64,000 bases of DNA from Anaerolineae bacterium (GCA_023384415.1 JAHDWJ010000004.1:163879-227878), one strand, 5' to 3'. Positions 44,152 to 52,715 are shown, counted from the first letter of the stretch. Notes: generated from the sequence alone by a model not told the origin. Numbers and translations are program-made.

Positions 44152-44655
44152 AGCTTCTCCTTTTGTGTTGGCGGCATGATCTGAATGATACCAGACCATA
44201 CGGGATAAGGTTGTCGAAACGCACCGCCATTATAGCCTAAAATATTCACCCTACCATCGGGTAAATGTGGACAAATAGACAAAATGAAAAAGCCCCAATA
44301 TTGACCCTACCATTGGGCAAATGGGCAAAACAAAGAGGCAGCTATTCTATACCCATCGTGGTCATAAAGTGATATTCCAGTTAGAGACTGGAGACTGGTT
44401 AATCTGGAGTCTCCAATCTCACTGAAAATGTCAGTTTATGACCGTTGGCAGTATAAATGTAGATCTTGTAGGTGAGGTTGGCCTATGACGACTACAGCGG
44501 ATAGGGGGAAAGGGGAAACAGGCTAAGTAATCGTCCAAAATAGGTTCCGCCCAGATTTGACAGGGTTTCGGAACCCTGTCAAATCTAAACCGGTAAGTTA
44601 TTTTTAGACACTCTTGGGTGAGCTACTTTTGGGGAAAGTACACGAATTTGTCTGG
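44152..44655. repeat. Long gap with direct repeats and dispersed repeat blocks
   Basis: About 500 bases without a gene. Contents: two similar 27-base direct repeats at 44241-44267 and 44297-44323 (core CACCCTACCATCGGGTAAAT, each with ACCC/GGGT ends), a copy of the CTATACCCATCGTGG block (44347-44380), GGAGACT heptamers (44380-44410), and the inverted repeat at 44553-44586. Confidence 0.7.
44553..44586. repeat. Perfect inverted repeat with TCGG loop
   Basis: AGATTTGACAGGGTT and AACCCTGTCAAATCT are exact 15-base complements around TCGG. It lies about 70 bases beyond the stop of the iron-sulfur subunit gene on the minus strand, so it could terminate that operon, although no T-tract follows. It may also be a mobile palindrome. 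Confidence 0.65.
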
Positions 44656-45363
44656 TTATTCGGCCTTGTTTTGCGGCCGCCGCTTCCTTCTGGTTTGTTC
44701 AAAAATAGAGTCGGGATCATATCCCTGCTCTAACAATGCTTGCCGTTTTGGTTTGAGGGCCCCGGTGGGACAGGCCCCCACACATTGGCCGCAAAAGACA
44801 CAGGTGGTGTCCATCATGCCATCCCCCATGAAGGTGCCGATTTGGGTATGGAAGCCACGCCCGTCGTAGCTGAGGGCGAAGACGTATTGGGCATCTTCGG
44901 CACACACCTGGACACAGCGCCAGCAGTTAATGCACTGGTTGTAATCGCGCAGGTAGAACGGATTATCATCGTAGACAGGGGCGGTTCGTTTCTCACTCCC
45001 GGCAAACCGTTCTGTATCGGCCCCGTATTCTTCTAGCAAGGCCAGGATTTCCGGGGCTTCTTCCAGGTTGACGGTTGAGGCGAGCAGCTCCAGGATGGTT
45101 TTGCGGCCGCGACACACATCTTCGCTCCTGGTTTCTACCTTCAGGCCATCGGCTACCTGGGTCACACATGCGGCCGCCTGTACTCGCCAGCCAGCATCTA
45201 CGGAACAGACCCGACACAACCCATTGGCTGTCAGGTGGGGGTGGTAGCAGATGACGGGAATATCAATGCCAATGGTCGCGGCCGCGTCCAAAATCGTCAT
45301 CTCTTTTGGAACCGTCACTTCCCGCCCATCAATCGTCAAAGTTACTGTGTCGCTCATATCCAA
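44656..45363 (-). CDS. Iron-sulfur subunit of NAD-linked formate dehydrogenase (NuoG/HoxU-like N-terminus)
   Basis: 235 residues. A [2Fe-2S] domain ([28 protein letters not shown]) is followed by two [4Fe-4S] motifs, [11 protein letters not shown] and [16 protein letters not shown], as in the N-terminal third of FdhA, NuoG and HoxU. The usual His-Cys3 cluster segment between them is missing: the region [20 protein letters not shown] has no cysteine. The catalytic molybdopterin domain is absent, so it must be a separate protein. It lies with a NuoE-NuoF fusion and fdhD, which makes electron transfer from formate to NAD the likely task; a hydrogenase diaphorase is an alternative. Confidence 0.8.
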   Translation of the reverse strand: MDMSDTVTLTIDGREVTVPKEMTILDAAATIGIDIPVICYHPHLTANGLCRVCSVDAGWRVQAAACVTQVADGLKVETRSEDVCRGRKTILELLASTVNLEEAPEILALLEEYGADTERFAGSEKRTAPVYDDNPFYLRDYNQCINCWRCVQVCAEDAQYVFALSYDGRGFHTQIGTFMGDGMMDTTCVFCGQCVGACPTGALKPKRQALLEQGYDPDSIFEQTRRKRRPQNKAE

Positions 45364-45412
45364 TCTCCAATCTCTACTCTATCACTCCCAATCTCTCATT
45401 CTCTCACTCCCC
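45364..45412. repeat. CCAATCT-type heptamer array
   Basis: Units CCAATCT, CCAATCT, CTACTCT, ATCACTC, CCAATCT and CTCATTCT in register fill the short gap between fdhD and the iron-sulfur subunit gene. Confidence 0.6.
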
Positions 45413-46203
45413 AAAACCCGTTCTGGGTGAGTATAAACCCGCATCCGGTCTTGCCGCAGGTAGGCCACGATGGTGATATTCCACGCCTCGGCCAGGGCGA
45501 CGGAGAGGCTGGTAGGGGAGGTGCGGGAGCAGACGATGGGGGTGCCAAGCTGCCGGGCTTTGTTGATCATTTCGCTGGAAATGCGGCCGCTGCTCAACAC
45601 AATTTTTCCCATCGTTTCCACCCCTTCCAGTATGGCTGCTCCTCGTAATTTATCCAGACAGTTGTGCCGCCCCAAATCTTCCACCTGGAGCAAAATTTTC
45701 TCCCCGTCGGCCAGGGCCGCGGTGTGAATGCCCCGCGCCCGCTGATAAAGAGCTGCCCCCAGGTGCATTTGCCGCATCATCTCAGCCAACTGCTCCGGGG
45801 TGGCCTGGGCCGTACCTTCCAGGGGGGCGTGCATCTGGGAAAGATCATCAAAGGTGATGCCGCCACCACAACCGGCCGTGATGATAGTGCGCTGCGGCCG
45901 CGACCACTCCCCTTTTGTCAGCCACACATCCACACATGCCCCATTGTCCGCCACCCGCAAATCAGCCACATCATCTAGCCCGGAGATAATCCCTTCATTG
46001 AGCAAAAACCCCAGGGCCAGCTTATCCAGATCACGCGGCGAACACATAAAAGTCGCCAGCTCTTCCCCATTGATAGAGATACAGGCCAGCCCCTCTTCCA
46101 CCAACTCGCCATCAATGACCTGTGGCGTGGCCCCATTCAGGCTGTAATAACGAGCCGCCACGGCCCCACGAGATTGAATGCGATCAGAAATTCGGATAGA
46201 CAT
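45382..46203 (-). CDS. fdhD: Formate dehydrogenase accessory sulfurtransferase FdhD
   Basis: 273 residues, usual length. FdhD passes sulfur from IscS to the molybdenum cofactor of formate dehydrogenase. Seen: EELATFMCSPRDLDKLALGF, GFLLNEGIIS, TAGCGGGITFDD, AALADGEKILLQVEDLGRHN with CLDKLRGAA, and SGRISSEMINKARQLGTPIV. The active-site loop has only the first cysteine of the CxxC motif known from E. coli (CGGG here). It lies between the diaphorase gene and the iron-sulfur subunit gene. Confidence 0.93.
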   Translation of the reverse strand: MSIRISDRIQSRGAVAARYYSLNGATPQVIDGELVEEGLACISINGEELATFMCSPRDLDKLALGFLLNEGIISGLDDVADLRVADNGACVDVWLTKGEWSRPQRTIITAGCGGGITFDDLSQMHAPLEGTAQATPEQLAEMMRQMHLGAALYQRARGIHTAALADGEKILLQVEDLGRHNCLDKLRGAAILEGVETMGKIVLSSGRISSEMINKARQLGTPIVCSRTSPTSLSVALAEAWNITIVAYLRQDRMRVYTHPERVLGSERMRDWE

Positions 46204-46257
46204 AATAGAGGTGTAACCGTTCAGCTAGCTCTTCATCCGTGTTCCTTCCATCAACGG

Positions 46258-47997
46258 TTAACCCTCGGCAGTGACCAATTCGGGCCAGAGATGGATGGCG
46301 CTGACGATGGCTGAGGCGGCCGTTTGCCCCAAGCCACAGAGCGAAGTTTCGGTCATGGTGAAGCCAACGTCAAGCAGCGTTTGTTTATCGGTAGGTTTAG
46401 CCCCGCCGTTGTGGGCGATGTGGTCTAACAGTTCAAGCTGTCGCTGCGTCCCTAATTGGCAGGGAAAACATTTGCCGCAGCTTTCATGGGCAAAAAAGCG
46501 AGCCAACTCATACATCGCCTGACGTAAATCGGCTGTCTCATCAAACACCATAATCACCCCAGACCCCAGGGGAATGTTGGCCTGGCGGGTATCTTCATAC
46601 GTCAGCCGGGTATCTAATTTATCTGGGCCAATGAAAACGCCGGCCGCCCCGCCCATCAATACAGCCTGGACTTTTTTGTTGCCCGGTACTCCCCCGGCCA
46701 TTTCAATGATCTCCCGCACCGTCAGGCCAAAGGGGAGTTCATAAAGGCCTGGTTTAGCGATGTTGCCGCTCAGGCAAAACAGCTTTGTCCCAGGAGATTG
46801 GGCTGTGCCAAGTTTGAGCCATTCCTCTACCCCCAGATTAAAGGCTACCAGCACGGCCACCATTGTTTCCACATTGTTGATGACGGTTGGTTGGTAGAAC
46901 AGCCCGTGCGTTGTCGGGAAGGGGGGTTTGATGCGGGGGAAGCCCCTTTTGCCTTCAATGGCCTCAAACAGGGCTGTCTCTTCGCCACAGATATACGCTC
47001 CGGCCCCTAACCGTACCTCAATGTCAAAATGGAAACCGGGCTGCCCCATAATCTCCCGCCCCAGATAGCCGGCCGCCCTGGCTTGCTCAACGGCGTGGGT
47101 CAACCGGTGGAAGGCACGGGGGTATTCCCCCCGCACAAAAATCCAGCCATTTTCAGCTCCCACGGCATATCCGGCCAATGTTGCTGCTTCAATCACACTA
47201 AACGGATCATCTTCGAGCAGGTAACGATCTTTGAATGTACCTGGCTCACTTTCATCGGCATTGATGACGATATGTTTTTCAGCCGGGGTTCCAGGCGCAC
47301 CCCGGGTAAAACGCCATTTGCGCCCGGTGGGAAACATGGCTCCACCACGACCGACGATACCGGTTTTTTCGGCCATTTCGATGACCTGTTCGGGGGTCAT
47401 TTGAAGGGCGTTGGTCAGGCCAATGTAGCCGCCATGTGCCCGGTAATCATTGAGGCTGGTTGGATCAACTTTACCTACGCGGGCCAGCAGGTGGCGTGGC
47501 TCGCCGTAAGAGTTGCCCTGGGCTTCGGGGTAGCGGCCTTCGAGAAAAGCGGGGACAGCATCAGGAGACAGGTTGGCGGCCGGCCGCTCCCCATTCAGGG
47601 CTGCCGGGGCCAATTCACACATACCCAGGCAGGGGACATGCTCGTAGGTAATTTGGCCATCGGCTGCTGTTTCGCCGGGACGCAGACCCAATTGGGTTTC
47701 AATCGCTTGCATCAGTTCATGGCAGCCGCCCAATGAGCAGGCGGAATCTTCACACACTCGAATCACTTTTTTGGCGGTCGGTTCGTTATAGAGCATGGTA
47801 TAAAACTCTATGACGCCGTGAATATCGGCCTGGGGGACACGCAGGGCGTGGCTGATTTCCACCTGGACTTCACGGGGAAGCCAGCCGTAGAGGGATTGGG
47901 CATAATGGAGAGCGGGGAGAAGCATGGTGCGGCCGCGATGGGCGACATTTTCAAGGTATGGTTTCAATAAACTCAGATCAACGGCTGGATGGGACAT
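46258..47997 (-). CDS. NuoE-NuoF fusion, NADH-binding diaphorase subunit
   Basis: 579 residues from the ATG at 47997 (GGAGG upstream). Residues about 1-155 are NuoE-like, with [2Fe-2S] cysteines in VCEDSACSLGGC and VPCLGMCELAPA. Residues about 180-579 are NuoF-like: the FMN/NADH loop GIVGRGGAMFPTGRKW, NADESEPGTFKDRYLLE, GAGAYICGEETALFEAIEGK, and the [4Fe-4S] motif ESCGKCFPCQLGT with a later Cys in SLCGLGQ. The protein moves electrons between iron-sulfur clusters and NAD(H). With fdhD and an iron-sulfur subunit it forms the diaphorase of a soluble formate dehydrogenase. Confidence 0.93.
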   Translation of the reverse strand: MSHPAVDLSLLKPYLENVAHRGRTMLLPALHYAQSLYGWLPREVQVEISHALRVPQADIHGVIEFYTMLYNEPTAKKVIRVCEDSACSLGGCHELMQAIETQLGLRPGETAADGQITYEHVPCLGMCELAPAALNGERPAANLSPDAVPAFLEGRYPEAQGNSYGEPRHLLARVGKVDPTSLNDYRAHGGYIGLTNALQMTPEQVIEMAEKTGIVGRGGAMFPTGRKWRFTRGAPGTPAEKHIVINADESEPGTFKDRYLLEDDPFSVIEAATLAGYAVGAENGWIFVRGEYPRAFHRLTHAVEQARAAGYLGREIMGQPGFHFDIEVRLGAGAYICGEETALFEAIEGKRGFPRIKPPFPTTHGLFYQPTVINNVETMVAVLVAFNLGVEEWLKLGTAQSPGTKLFCLSGNIAKPGLYELPFGLTVREIIEMAGGVPGNKKVQAVLMGGAAGVFIGPDKLDTRLTYEDTRQANIPLGSGVIMVFDETADLRQAMYELARFFAHESCGKCFPCQLGTQRQLELLDHIAHNGGAKPTDKQTLLDVGFTMTETSLCGLGQTAASAIVSAIHLWPELVTAEG

Positions 47998-48224
47998 AAA
48001 ACCTCCGAAACGTGGGGCCATGAGCTTTGTACGTACCCACTATTATGGGGGTGTTGGGCTAAAAAGCCCATTATGAAGGGCATGTTTTGCTGGTTATCTT
48101 TGTCATAACTCCGGGTTAGACCGCTTTGATTATACCATGCCGGGAAGATCGGAGGATTAAGCAGGGGAAACGCGGCCGCACACCCAAGATGCACCATGAG
48201 TAAATCTCCGCTGGGGCCGCCGGA
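47998..48224 (-). promoter_or_regulatory. Leader of the diaphorase operon with hairpins
   Basis: A minus-strand TATAAT (48129-48134) could start a 130-base leader. In it TGGGCT and AGCCCA (48055-48070) form a short hairpin around four bases, and ACCCCCATAATAGTGGGT a second. No known riboswitch was recognised. Confidence 0.35.
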
Positions 48225-48776
48225 TCAAATTTTCTTGACCACATCGCCAGGGCGGATGGTACCGGGTTGGATTACTTTGGCGTTGATGCCCCGCAGGTTA
48301 AGCTGTTTGCCGAGGGGTGTGCTGACGAACTTAAGCGCGTTCAGGCCAAACCGTTCCCGGAATTTTTGGCAGCCAGTGTGAGGGATGGTGGTTACTTCAA
48401 TGATCGCGGCCGCGCCCACCGCCAATCGTGTGCCAGGGGGTAAATTATCTTGACTCAAATCCAGGTCCACAAAAAGCTGATCCCCAGCCAGCGGCCATCG
48501 CTCCTGGCTCTGGGCCAATAAAGTGATAACGCGGGCATTCATCAGGTTTAATTGCATTTCTGGGTGGGGAGAGCCATCCGGGGTGCGGCTGCTGGGGCGG
48601 GTGTGCCAGTTGTCACCGACCAGCCCAACCGTCAGGTCGAGCTGGCCTTCGTCTAGCCGCTGCCGCTCGAGGGGACGCGGCCGCGCCACAATCATCCGCA
48701 GCACCCCCTCATCTTTAGGCGATTGGTAAATCGTTTCTAGCCCTGCTTCTAGTTCAGACGTGGATAAATGTATCAT
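48225..48776 (-). CDS. MOSC-domain protein
   Basis: 183 residues. The MOSC core is seen in LDLTVGLVGDNWHTRP, MQLNLMNARVITLLA, LPPGTRLAVGAAAIIEVTTI and the conserved cysteine region HTGCQKFRERFG, ending IRPGDVVKKI. MOSC proteins carry or transfer sulfur for molybdenum enzymes. It sits upstream of the formate dehydrogenase genes on the same strand and within 6 kb of mobA, fitting a molybdenum theme. Confidence 0.85.
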   Translation of the reverse strand: MIHLSTSELEAGLETIYQSPKDEGVLRMIVARPRPLERQRLDEGQLDLTVGLVGDNWHTRPSSRTPDGSPHPEMQLNLMNARVITLLAQSQERWPLAGDQLFVDLDLSQDNLPPGTRLAVGAAAIIEVTTIPHTGCQKFRERFGLNALKFVSTPLGKQLNLRGINAKVIQPGTIRPGDVVKKI

Positions 48777-48835
48777 ATTTCTTCTTAATGTTTCTCAGCA
48801 AACCCGCAATTTGGACCGCTCTCAGCAAACTCCGC

Positions 48836-50770
48836 TCATGGATTACTTCCCATTATCAGAGGCAGATAGGTTTCAAGGAGGGGGATGCTTTCGCCGAAGC
48901 GTAAGATATATAACCCCGCTTCTGAACTGGCAGCGAAAATATAATCGTTAGAGACAGCTATTGCCCTGACGCTTGAAGCGGTAAGAAAATGGTCTATCTC
49001 TACAGGTTGGGTTGGATTAGAAATGTCTATCACCCGCAAACCAGAGTAGCCATAACTCACATAAGCGTAACTTCCGCTTACAGTCACTCCAGTAGCCCCT
49101 GTACTGTTATAAGACCCAACCTCGGTTGGTTGAGTCGGATTAGAAATGTCCACAATTCGTAAGCCAGCTGTCCCAGCTGCCAGGTAAGCGTAACTCCCCA
49201 CAACCGTCACATCATAAGCAAAGGCATTTCCAGGGGCGGCATAAGACCCCACAAGGGTAGGCTGTGTCGGATCAGAAACATTCACCACTACCATTCCGCT
49301 GTTACCACTCACAATATAAGCGAAGCTGCCGGATACGGCTACGGCTTCATCATTGCCTGGTGGGTTGTAGAAGCCTGTTTCGGTAGGTTGAGATGGGTTA
49401 GATATGTTGATAATTCGCAGCCCGTTACTCCGATCTACGACGTAGGCATGGTTGCCAACAACAGCAATATCGCGGGCAAACCCTATAGTTTGATCATAAA
49501 AGCCTACCTCAGTAGGTTGAGACGAGTTAGAAATATCTATCACTCTCAGGCCAGAGAATTCATAAACCACATAGGCATAGTTACCTGATAGCGCCAAGCT
49601 ATAGGCCTGGCCTGGGCTGCCAATAGAACTGATTTCCGTAGGTTGGGCAGGATTGGCGATATTCATAACCCGTAAACCGAGATAACGATCCGTGCTATAA
49701 GCATATCCACCCATTATGGCTGTATTGTTAATATAGCCAGGCATATGATGATGCCCTACCTGAGTAAGCTGAGAGGGATTGGTAATATTGATAATCCTCA
49801 GGCCTGCATGCCAATCGGCAATATAGGCATAATTTGTGGTAATGGCTAGATTACCAGCCCACCTGACGCTGCTGAAAGAGCCTGTTATTGTCGGTTGAGC
49901 CGGATTAGAAATGTTTAAAATTCGTAGGCCAGCGAACTCACTGGCAACATAGGCGTATGTTCCAGATAGAATTACCCTGGTGGCCGGTCCTACCGCAGTG
50001 GTAAACCCAACTTCTGTTGGTTGAGCCGGGTTAGAAATGTTTATGACACGTATCCCACTGAGATGATCCGCGACATAAGCATATTCTCCACTCACAGCCA
50101 CATCGCGAGCATTTCCAGGGGTGTCGTAGTAACCAACTTCAATAGGTTGGGCTGGATTTGAGATGTTTATCACCCGCAAACCAAAAGAGCCATCAGCAAC
50201 ATAAGCATAGTTTCCAGATACAGCGACGCGAAAAGCTGCTCCCGACGTGTCATAAAGGCCAACCTCTTGGGGCTGTGTGGGGTTTGAAATATCTATAATT
50301 CGTAATCCATTTGCGCCTGATGTTACATAAGCGTAATTCCCAACCACTGTTACCCCATAGGCCCCAGATGCCTGTTGAAATCCTATCTGCATTGGCTGGG
50401 ATGGGTTGGAAATATCAAATATATGCAACCCAGATGCGGCGATGAAAGCATAGTTTCCCATTACGACTACATCATAAACAATGCCGGAAAGCACATTGCT
50501 TTGGCTAACCAGCGTGGGTTGAGATGGGTTAGAGATGTCGAAGATTACCAATCGCGGGCCAATACCAGTGTAAGCATAATTTCCTTGCACAGTTATACCC
50601 GCAGTTATCCCCCCAATCTGCCCAACTAGTTCCAGGGATTGGCCTTGGGTTAAAAGCTGTGTTTTTTGTTGCCCGCCTAGATCTTCTGGCGATTGCACAT
50701 AAACAGCCGTGCTGGTTGCCAGGATCAGTAAAACTGCCACCATAAAAATCATAACTGTTTGTTTTTTCAT
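48836..50770 (-). CDS. Secreted LVIVD-repeat beta-propeller protein
   Basis: 644 residues. A signal peptide (KKQTVMIFMVAVLLILATST) is followed by 13 repeats of about 41 residues, each with a [LI]R[VI]x[ND]ISNPxQPTEVG strand and a GNYAYVAD strand. This is the LVIVD pattern of surface propellers. It ends LETYLPLIMGSNP, resembling the tail of the protein at 12434. No octamer occurs in the whole gene. An AAAGGTGG lies upstream of the ATG. Likely roles are adhesion or binding at the cell surface; no enzyme motif was seen. Confidence 0.88.
   Translation of the reverse strand: MKKQTVMIFMVAVLLILATSTAVYVQSPEDLGGQQKTQLLTQGQSLELVGQIGGITAGITVQGNYAYTGIGPRLVIFDISNPSQPTLVSQSNVLSGIVYDVVVMGNYAFIAASGLHIFDISNPSQPMQIGFQQASGAYGVTVVGNYAYVTSGANGLRIIDISNPTQPQEVGLYDTSGAAFRVAVSGNYAYVADGSFGLRVINISNPAQPIEVGYYDTPGNARDVAVSGEYAYVADHLSGIRVINISNPAQPTEVGFTTAVGPATRVILSGTYAYVASEFAGLRILNISNPAQPTITGSFSSVRWAGNLAITTNYAYIADWHAGLRIINITNPSQLTQVGHHHMPGYINNTAIMGGYAYSTDRYLGLRVMNIANPAQPTEISSIGSPGQAYSLALSGNYAYVVYEFSGLRVIDISNSSQPTEVGFYDQTIGFARDIAVVGNHAYVVDRSNGLRIINISNPSQPTETGFYNPPGNDEAVAVSGSFAYIVSGNSGMVVVNVSDPTQPTLVGSYAAPGNAFAYDVTVVGSYAYLAAGTAGLRIVDISNPTQPTEVGSYNSTGATGVTVSGSYAYVSYGYSGLRVIDISNPTQPVEIDHFLTASSVRAIAVSNDYIFAASSEAGLYILRFGESIPLLETYLPLIMGSNP
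48960..50650. repeat. Tandem 120-126 base coding repeats of the LVIVD gene
   Basis: Thirteen diverged DNA copies recur about every 125 bases; the best kept part reads GGTTGAGCCGGATTAGAAAT or a close variant on the plus strand. They encode the propeller blades. Confidence 0.8.
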
Positions 50771-50878
50771 CGTTTTGCACCACCTTTCTCGAGTGTCTTG
50801 TCAGGCGTATTTTGATGGATATTCGCCGCAGCAATTTCTATCAATTTAGCCTTAACGGGACACCTGGGGTATAGAGCA

Positions 50879-51400
50879 CTATTGATCGTCCCCAATCCAA
50901 CTATCGTAACCATCTTCGAGGGCGTGATAGCACCCGTGTGCCCAGGTGTAAAAATCTTGAAACGAATGCAGCTTCTTCCCCCCTTCCACTTCTACCACCA
51001 CACCGGCTTCGACCGCCCGGCGTATGTCACGTAGTTCTTCAACCAAAATGCCCCAACTCGTCGGCCACCCACTGTTGGACCGTTCCCCATACAGCGTATC
51101 GAGTTCTGACTGCTTTTCGGCCGGCAGGATGTAGCTTTCTTGGGTGAGGAGAATGGTAATGCCGGCTTCATTGAGGGCCAGGGCGAAGGTTTCCTGACTC
51201 TCAACCATTTTAGTGATGAAGGCGTCAGTAAAACCAAACCAGGGGGTTGGCCATAGCTTCTGTTTGGCCCACTGGCGTAAAGTTTTGTGGTCAGGTAAGG
51301 TGATTTGCATGCGGCCGCGATGGTACTCATCTTTTACCCGATCATAATCTGCGGCCGCGGCCATTTTCATAGCCCATGTGGGTAGGTTCTTTTTCATCAA
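50879..51400 (-). CDS. Conserved hypothetical protein
   Basis: 173 residues, mostly helical, rich in Trp (WFGFTDAFITKMVESQETFA, SNSGWPTSWGILVEELRDIR, FQDFYTWAHGCYHALEDGYD). There is no signal peptide. Its ATG overlaps the stop of the upstream nucleotidyltransferase by four bases (ATGA), so the two are translationally coupled. No family was recognised. The C-terminal FYTWAHGCYHALEDGYD may form a metal or ligand site but this is a guess. Confidence 0.6.
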   Translation of the reverse strand: MMKKNLPTWAMKMAAAADYDRVKDEYHRGRMQITLPDHKTLRQWAKQKLWPTPWFGFTDAFITKMVESQETFALALNEAGITILLTQESYILPAEKQSELDTLYGERSNSGWPTSWGILVEELRDIRRAVEAGVVVEVEGGKKLHSFQDFYTWAHGCYHALEDGYDSWIGDDQ

Positions 51401-51945
51401 CTTGTTCCTTGATTTTGGTTGTCTTTTTTCATAAATTCGGCGTACTCGGCGGGGATTTCCAGTCCAAACTGCTGGCAGAGGGCCTTCACATCCTGGTAAT
51501 CATTCCCATCGAGATTATACCCGATGTGGAAGCGCACCATCCATTCCGGCGTGATACATTTGACGGGGAACCCATTGATGGAACCGCTCCCCTGGAGTGA
51601 TTCGTGGGGATAAGGAACGCCAAAAATGTGATTGCCCTCAGCGTCGAAAGTATAAGAGTGAAAATCTATCTCATGCCCGGCATCATCACCCAGGACAAAA
51701 TTACATTCCCACGTATCCTCACGGGGGACATCTTTGTACCCCTGCGCCTCTAATAAAGTACGGATTTGTGGGACAAAACGGTGGGGAACGGCGATATCTA
51801 AATCGGCGTGGGGGCGGGTTTGGTGGCCAAGCAGGGCATCTACCCCCCAGCCACCATCCAAATAAACCTCAATGCCGTGCTGGTTGAGAAGCTGCACGAA
51901 GGCGATCACGTCAGCGGCGGTCATTTCAGAGTTATCGGCTGACAT
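51397..51945 (-). CDS. Lincosamide-type nucleotidyltransferase domain protein
   Basis: 182 residues. GGWGVDALLGHQTRPHADLD is the pol-beta nucleotidyltransferase signature of the LinA/LnuA and related aminoglycoside families (GG-W-x-DxD spacing), followed by DFHSYTFDAEGNHIFG and FPVKCITPEWMVRFHIGYNL. It transfers a nucleotide onto a small molecule. Whether that is an antibiotic is unknown; chromosomal members often have other or unknown targets. It is coupled to the downstream hypothetical gene. Confidence 0.8.
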   Translation of the reverse strand: MSADNSEMTAADVIAFVQLLNQHGIEVYLDGGWGVDALLGHQTRPHADLDIAVPHRFVPQIRTLLEAQGYKDVPREDTWECNFVLGDDAGHEIDFHSYTFDAEGNHIFGVPYPHESLQGSGSINGFPVKCITPEWMVRFHIGYNLDGNDYQDVKALCQQFGLEIPAEYAEFMKKDNQNQGTS

Positions 51946-52012
51946 AAGTTAGGGCCCTTAATGATTGGCTGGTGGTTAAAGAGGCAGGTTGCCGTTGTGT
52001 AATCAAAATAGT

Positions 52013-52366
52013 TTACCAAAGACCTTTGCTCTTTACCGCTTCATAAAACTTCCGATTATGGTCGTAATAAGCCTGTTCTGCTTGCGGATTATTTGCCTGG
52101 AAAAACTCTTGACAGTAGCCGACCAATTCCTCCCGTCCATTGCCATAGATTCGGTTCAGCGTGTCATTGGTCATGCGGTGACTGGCAAAATATTCCAGAT
52201 AAATTTCCTCATGTTCAAAACCATAATGATAGTTAATCGTCCAGCCATTTTTTATGATGGAGCCGGGCGAACGTGTCTTTAAGCTGTCGGTTGGTAAGAC
52301 AAGCTCCCAGGTCGCATATCTTTTGTCAAAGGTCTGTTTGATTATCTCCAGGGGGGTGGTGTTCAT
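52013..52366 (-). CDS. Small hypothetical protein
   Basis: 117 residues from the ATG at 52366. A longer frame to 52492 overlaps a broken gene and was rejected. Sequence: LEIIKQTFDKRYATWELVLP, NGWTINYHYGFEHEEIYLEY, MTNDTLNRIYGNGREELVGY. The YFASHRMTND stretch resembles small conserved bacterial proteins but no family could be assigned. No signal peptide. Confidence 0.5.
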   Translation of the reverse strand: MNTTPLEIIKQTFDKRYATWELVLPTDSLKTRSPGSIIKNGWTINYHYGFEHEEIYLEYFASHRMTNDTLNRIYGNGREELVGYCQEFFQANNPQAEQAYYDHNRKFYEAVKSKGLW

Positions 52367-52369
52367 TGT

Positions 52370-52715
52370 GGGTGATGATTGTGTCAACGGCTGATTTCTT
52401 CTTGAGCCTCTTAACAACTGTTTCGGGACTAACGTATTTGCGGAATATACGGCATAACTGAATTCGCATCCAGGAGGGATCAACTTGAGCAATCGCAGAG
52501 AGAAGATCGGTTGAAGAATGCAGATGGAAGCAAATGTCCAAATAAAACTAATACTGGCTTATAGCGTTCACAAGCCAGGGGCAGAATGTCAGGATAGTAT
52601 TCCCCGGTAGCCAGCGTGATCCACAAATGACCCTGATTTTTGTAGTCGGCAAATGTTTTCATGTTGAGCGTGATTATAGCCTTGTATAGTTTTTCGGCCT
52701 GGGTGAGTTCATCGG
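52370..52715 (-). pseudogene. Frameshifted gene of unknown family
   Basis: One frame reads LTQAEKLYKAIITLNMKTFA then DYKNQGHLWITLATGEYYPD and PLACERYKPVLVLF. At about 52541 the reading continues one frame over as DICFHLHSSTDLLSAIAQVD then PSWMRIQLCRIFRKYVSPET and VVKRLKKKSAV. Joined, this gives about 100 residues of one consistent protein. A single-base change near 52541 breaks it. The start lies in the decayed HEPN gene. Confidence 0.5.

Noticed and set aside
47998-48134. Molybdenum cofactor riboswitch upstream of the diaphorase operon
   Set aside because: Only two small hairpins can be seen and the known Moco RNA core was not recognised.
51397-51945. Acquired lincosamide resistance gene
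   Set aside because: Only the family fold is supported; no mobile element flanks it, and chromosomal members often have other targets.
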